64,000 nt of DNA, from contig JAXGQB010000010.1 in the NCBI GenBank assembly GCA_040766655.1, positions 1 through 64,000 on the forward strand, in the 5' to 3' direction. Shown here in pieces: positions 61,464 to 64,000 of this stretch (position 1 is its first letter; each line of letters begins with the position of its first letter). The notes under the pieces are model-generated. The model saw only the letters and a program-made list of their open reading frames with translations. It made no database searches and was not told the origin of the DNA. Made by a program: the position numbers and the translations under genes. This stretch comes from JALOOB01 sp040766655 (GTDB lineage Bacteria; Chloroflexota; Anaerolineae; CG2-30-64-16).

Positions 61464-62393
61464 ATGATCACGATCTACAAGACTGGGGAGCAGGGCCTGG
61501 AGGTTCTCGACGAGGTTGGCAAGGGCTGCTGGATCAACGTCATCGACCCGACACCCGAGGAACTGGTCCAGCTGCGTCGCTGGGAAGTGCCTTCCGAGTT
61601 CATCACCTATCCTCTGGACGTCGATGAGCGCCCGCGCGTCGAGCGGGAGGATGGGGAGACGATGATCCTGCTGCGCGTGCCGTACTACCAGGGTCCCAAC
61701 GCAGACGTGCCCTTCTCGACGATCCCGTTGGGCATCATCATGGACGGGCAGTGGGTCATGACCGTGTGCCGCCACGATCACGATCTGCTGCGCGACATGG
61801 CTGCCGGGAAGATCCGCGGGCTATCCACAGGCAAGCGAAACCGCTTCATTTTGCAGGTGCTCCTGGCCACAGCGAGCAAGTTCCTGCTCTACCTGCGCGA
61901 GATCAATCGCACGGTGGACGTCCTGGAGGATCAGCTCCAGATGTCGATGCAGAATAGGGAACTGCTGGGGCTGCTGAAGTATCAGAAGAGCCTGGTCTAC
62001 TTCACCACCGCTCTCAAGGCGAACGAGCTGATGATGGAGCGGCTCCATCGCTCTGGTTTCTTCCGCACCTATCCGGACGACGAGGACCTGCTGGAGGATG
62101 TCCTCACGGAGAATCAGCAGGCCATCGAAATGACCAACATCGCGAGCAACATCTTGAGCTCGATGATGGACTCGTTTGCGTCGATCATTTCCAATAATGT
62201 GAACGCAGTGATGAAGTTCCTCGCGGCCGCGACCATCGTCGTCGCACTGCCGACGTTGATCGCCAGCCTGTACGGCATGAACGTGCCGCTGCCGTTTCAG
62301 AGTCACCCCCTCGCGTTTGGGGGGATACTGATCGTGGCCATCGTCGTCGCGGCCGTGATCACGCGCTTGTTTGTGCGGCGGGGTTGGTTCTAG
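61464..62393 (+). CDS. corA: CorA-family magnesium/divalent cation transporter
   Basis: A 309-residue inner-membrane channel. The long N-terminal cytoplasmic domain is followed by a helical stalk (REINRTVDVLEDQLQMSMQNRELLGLLKYQKSLVYF) and two C-terminal TM helices. The diagnostic Gly-Met-Asn signature is present in SLYGMNVPLPF after TM1. The basic C terminus TRLFVRRGWF is typical. ATG 61464 follows GGAAGGGGG; an in-frame start 13 codons upstream lacks a site. Confidence 0.94.
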   Translation: MITIYKTGEQGLEVLDEVGKGCWINVIDPTPEELVQLRRWEVPSEFITYPLDVDERPRVEREDGETMILLRVPYYQGPNADVPFSTIPLGIIMDGQWVMTVCRHDHDLLRDMAAGKIRGLSTGKRNRFILQVLLATASKFLLYLREINRTVDVLEDQLQMSMQNRELLGLLKYQKSLVYFTTALKANELMMERLHRSGFFRTYPDDEDLLEDVLTENQQAIEMTNIASNILSSMMDSFASIISNNVNAVMKFLAAATIVVALPTLIASLYGMNVPLPFQSHPLAFGGILIVAIVVAAVITRLFVRRGWF

Positions 62394-62420
62394 GTCTGCG
62401 ATGACAAAGGAGAGCCTGGA

Positions 62421-62787
62421 GTGATCACCCACGCCATCGTCCGGCCGCCGGGCGCAAGTTTCGTGCGTGCCATAAGCAGCAGCAGCGCGGCCATTGACGT
62501 CGCGCTCGCGCAAGCCCAACACGCTGAATACCGCCAGGCACTGGCCGCAGCCGGCGTTCGGGTCGAAGCGCTGTTGCCCGACGAGCGCTACCCCGACAGC
62601 TGCTTCATGCAGGATCCCGCGCTGGTGATCGCCGGCACAGCGGTCATCGCACGGCCCGGCGCGGGCGGCCGGCTACCCCAAGACAGCAGCGATGTTGCGC
62701 AGCCACGGCTTCGAAGTGCTGCCCGTCCCAACCACTGAGTTCGCCAAGGCGGACGGCGGCGTAACCTGTTTGTCGTTGGTGTGGTAG
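62421..62787 (+). pseudogene. Dimethylargininase (DDAH)-like gene remnant
   Basis: The N-terminal 80 codons match the DDAH/amidinotransferase family (HAIVRPPGASFVRAIS..., YPDSCFMQDPALVIAG...AVIARPGA). The frame then shifts by one near 62661-62671. It continues as GYPKTAAMLRSHGFEVLPVPTTEF, AKADGGVTCLSLVW and stop at 62785-62787, which is the C terminus of the same family with the catalytic Cys. A working enzyme needs about 250 residues; here the middle (about 130 residues, with the catalytic His) is missing. An internal deletion plus frameshift is the simplest reading. The intact enzyme hydrolyses methylated arginine to citrulline. Confidence 0.85.
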
Positions 62788-62795
62788 AAACTGAG

Positions 62796-62846
62796 GGTTG
62801 AAGGTTGAAAGTTGAAGGTCCTCAGTCGTAACCTTCAACGTTCAAC
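62796..62846. repeat. Family C inverted repeat
   Basis: GGTTGAAGGTTGAAAGTTGAAGG is matched by CCTTCAACGTTCAACC, forming a long inverted repeat between the DDAH remnant and the hydrolase stop. Confidence 0.75.
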
Positions 62847-64000
62847 CTAACTCTCGCCCCGCACCATCCCCACCAACCGGCTCAGCACCCGTTCACCGTC
62901 GGCGCGCAGCGCGTTGTGCTCGTACTCGTTGGTGATCCAGGCTCGCACGTTCGGGATGAAGCTCGCGGTCTCCTGCGAGTACGCGCTTTCCACGTACATG
63001 TCGTCCAGGTAGACTGCCGCGGCCGTCGGGACGGTGTTGGCGCGCAGGGCGTCCAGGTCGTAGAGTCGGGGCCAGTCGGCCTTCTGCGCCAGGATCTCGG
63101 CGCACGCCTGCAGGGGGCGCAGCGCTTCGAACTCCTCGGCCATCCAGGGGTACACCATCTCGCCGGTGAAGCGCATCGGCCGGTCGGGCGCCAGGTCGAA
63201 CTCCGGGAATTGCGCCCGCACCCGCTCCGCCGACCAGCCAGACGCCTCGCCCTGGCAGTACTCCGCTTCGTGCAACAGGAAGTAGATCGGGTTCGTGTCG
63301 AATGCGAAGCGTCCCTCGAAGGCCCTCAGGAAGGTGTAGTTCAGCTTGCGGCCGGCTGGCCCTGCCACAAACGCGTCTTCCAGCAGGTAGTGGACCGGCT
63401 CGAAGCCGTCGCTCATCCCGAATGCGATGCCGACTTGCTGGAATCGCCGCGGGGTGAGTCGCCCGCCGCCCGGCAGCCGGACTTCATGACTCGCGAGGTA
63501 GTCCACGATCTCCCGGGCCCGCGCATCGTCGTCGGGGTACCGCTCGAAGTAGAGGCGGTTCTTCGCCGACAGCCGGCGGTAGGTGGCCCGGTAGATGTCG
63601 TCAACAGGGCGATCCAGCGGCGGCAGTCCACCCGTGATGAACGCCTCCTGCAGGCCATCCGGCGCGGCCGACAGGTAGCGGGCGACGCAGAAGCCGCCGA
63701 AGCTTTGCCCCAGGGCGCTCCACTTGCCGTCCGGCCCCAGCAACTCACGGCGGATCACCTCGGCGTCGCGCACGACGTTGTCGGCGCGGAAGTGTGCCAC
63801 GTACTCGGCCTGTGCCTGGGGCGCGCCGCGCCATGCTAACGTCTGGTGGGTGATGGGGGTGCTGCGGCCCGTGCCCCGTTCGTCCAGCAGCAGCACGCGA
63901 TACTCCTGCAGCGCGCGCTTGAGCCAGCCGGAGCAGGCCTGGGGCCTGGGGGACGGGAAGCCCGGGCCGCCCGCGAAGAAGACCAGCCACGGCAGGCCGG
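62847..64000 (-). CDS. Proline iminopeptidase-like alpha/beta hydrolase, partial
   Basis: The C-terminal ~385 codons; the gene continues past the window end. An alpha/beta hydrolase of the S33 (prolyl aminopeptidase) family: the oxyanion stretch FFAGGPGFPSPRP near the truncated start, LLLDERGTGRSTP, the nucleophile elbow GQSFGGF, then a helical cap domain. Candidate Asp and His of the triad lie in the C-terminal region (YLDDMYVE, TNEYEHNALR). Family members release N-terminal proline or other residues from short peptides, which would fit the peptide transporters nearby, but the link is only contextual. Confidence 0.85.
   Translation of the reverse strand, partial: GLPWLVFFAGGPGFPSPRPQACSGWLKRALQEYRVLLLDERGTGRSTPITHQTLAWRGAPQAQAEYVAHFRADNVVRDAEVIRRELLGPDGKWSALGQSFGGFCVARYLSAAPDGLQEAFITGGLPPLDRPVDDIYRATYRRLSAKNRLYFERYPDDDARAREIVDYLASHEVRLPGGGRLTPRRFQQVGIAFGMSDGFEPVHYLLEDAFVAGPAGRKLNYTFLRAFEGRFAFDTNPIYFLLHEAEYCQGEASGWSAERVRAQFPEFDLAPDRPMRFTGEMVYPWMAEEFEALRPLQACAEILAQKADWPRLYDLDALRANTVPTAAAVYLDDMYVESAYSQETASFIPNVRAWITNEYEHNALRADGERVLSRLVGMVRGES

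Overview
The window is GC-rich bacterial chromosome, most likely from the phylum Chloroflexota (Anaerolineae/Caldilineae-like). The reasons are the solute-binding lipoproteins with long Val/Glu/Lys linkers after the lipobox, two tandem dipeptide-type ABC transporters, two complex I (nuo) operons, and several families of intergenic GC-rich palindromes. This placement is inference from gene style; no rRNA or tRNA gene was seen.

Layout. 0-4.6 kb: enolase, a secreted decaheme cytochrome c built from two similar pentaheme halves, and a MoaD/ThiS-like small protein, separated by palindromic repeats. 4.6-15 kb (+): an unusual peptide-type ABC transporter operon with two lipoprotein binding proteins, two permeases (one with a large extracytoplasmic insert), two ATPases and two small membrane proteins. 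Both binding proteins carry the family-5 fold in circularly permuted order. 15.1-21.4 kb (+): a second dipeptide/oligopeptide transporter with the canonical domain order, with its own promoter. 21.6-25.2 kb (-): an ECF sigma factor with a probable membrane anti-sigma factor, and a two-gene unit of an unknown, possibly nucleotidyltransferase-like protein plus a DEDDh exonuclease. 25.4-28.7 kb (-): a two-gene amine/amino-acid dehydrogenase with a multi-Fe-S fused large subunit. 29.0-34.0 kb (+): a PHP / zinc-ribbon / UvrD-type helicase fusion, interrupted by a complete 1.48-kb IS4-family element with a 10-bp target duplication. 34.1-35.5 kb: a Pr6Pr-type membrane protein and an AbrB/PIN toxin-antitoxin pair.

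35.6-58.8 kb holds two divergent complex I operons that start from one shared control region near 50.8 kb. The leftward operon encodes all 14 subunits as 12 genes (A, B, CD fused, EF fused, G, H, I, J, K, L, M, N). The rightward operon has only the seven membrane-arm subunits (A, H, J, K, L, M, N), with a His-rich insert in NuoL. The rest is a zinc-ribbon membrane protein, MurE, a CorA-type transporter behind a hairpin-rich leader, a decayed dimethylargininase gene and the end of a proline-iminopeptidase-like hydrolase that runs off the window.

Three repeat families punctuate the window: A (GTGCCGGGCAC palindromes), B (GTAGGGGCG / CGCCCCTAC palindromes) and C (TTGAAGGT/TTGAAGAT strings). B lies in frame inside two genes and C appears to lie in frame inside one. 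The IS4 element landed in a B copy inside the helicase gene.
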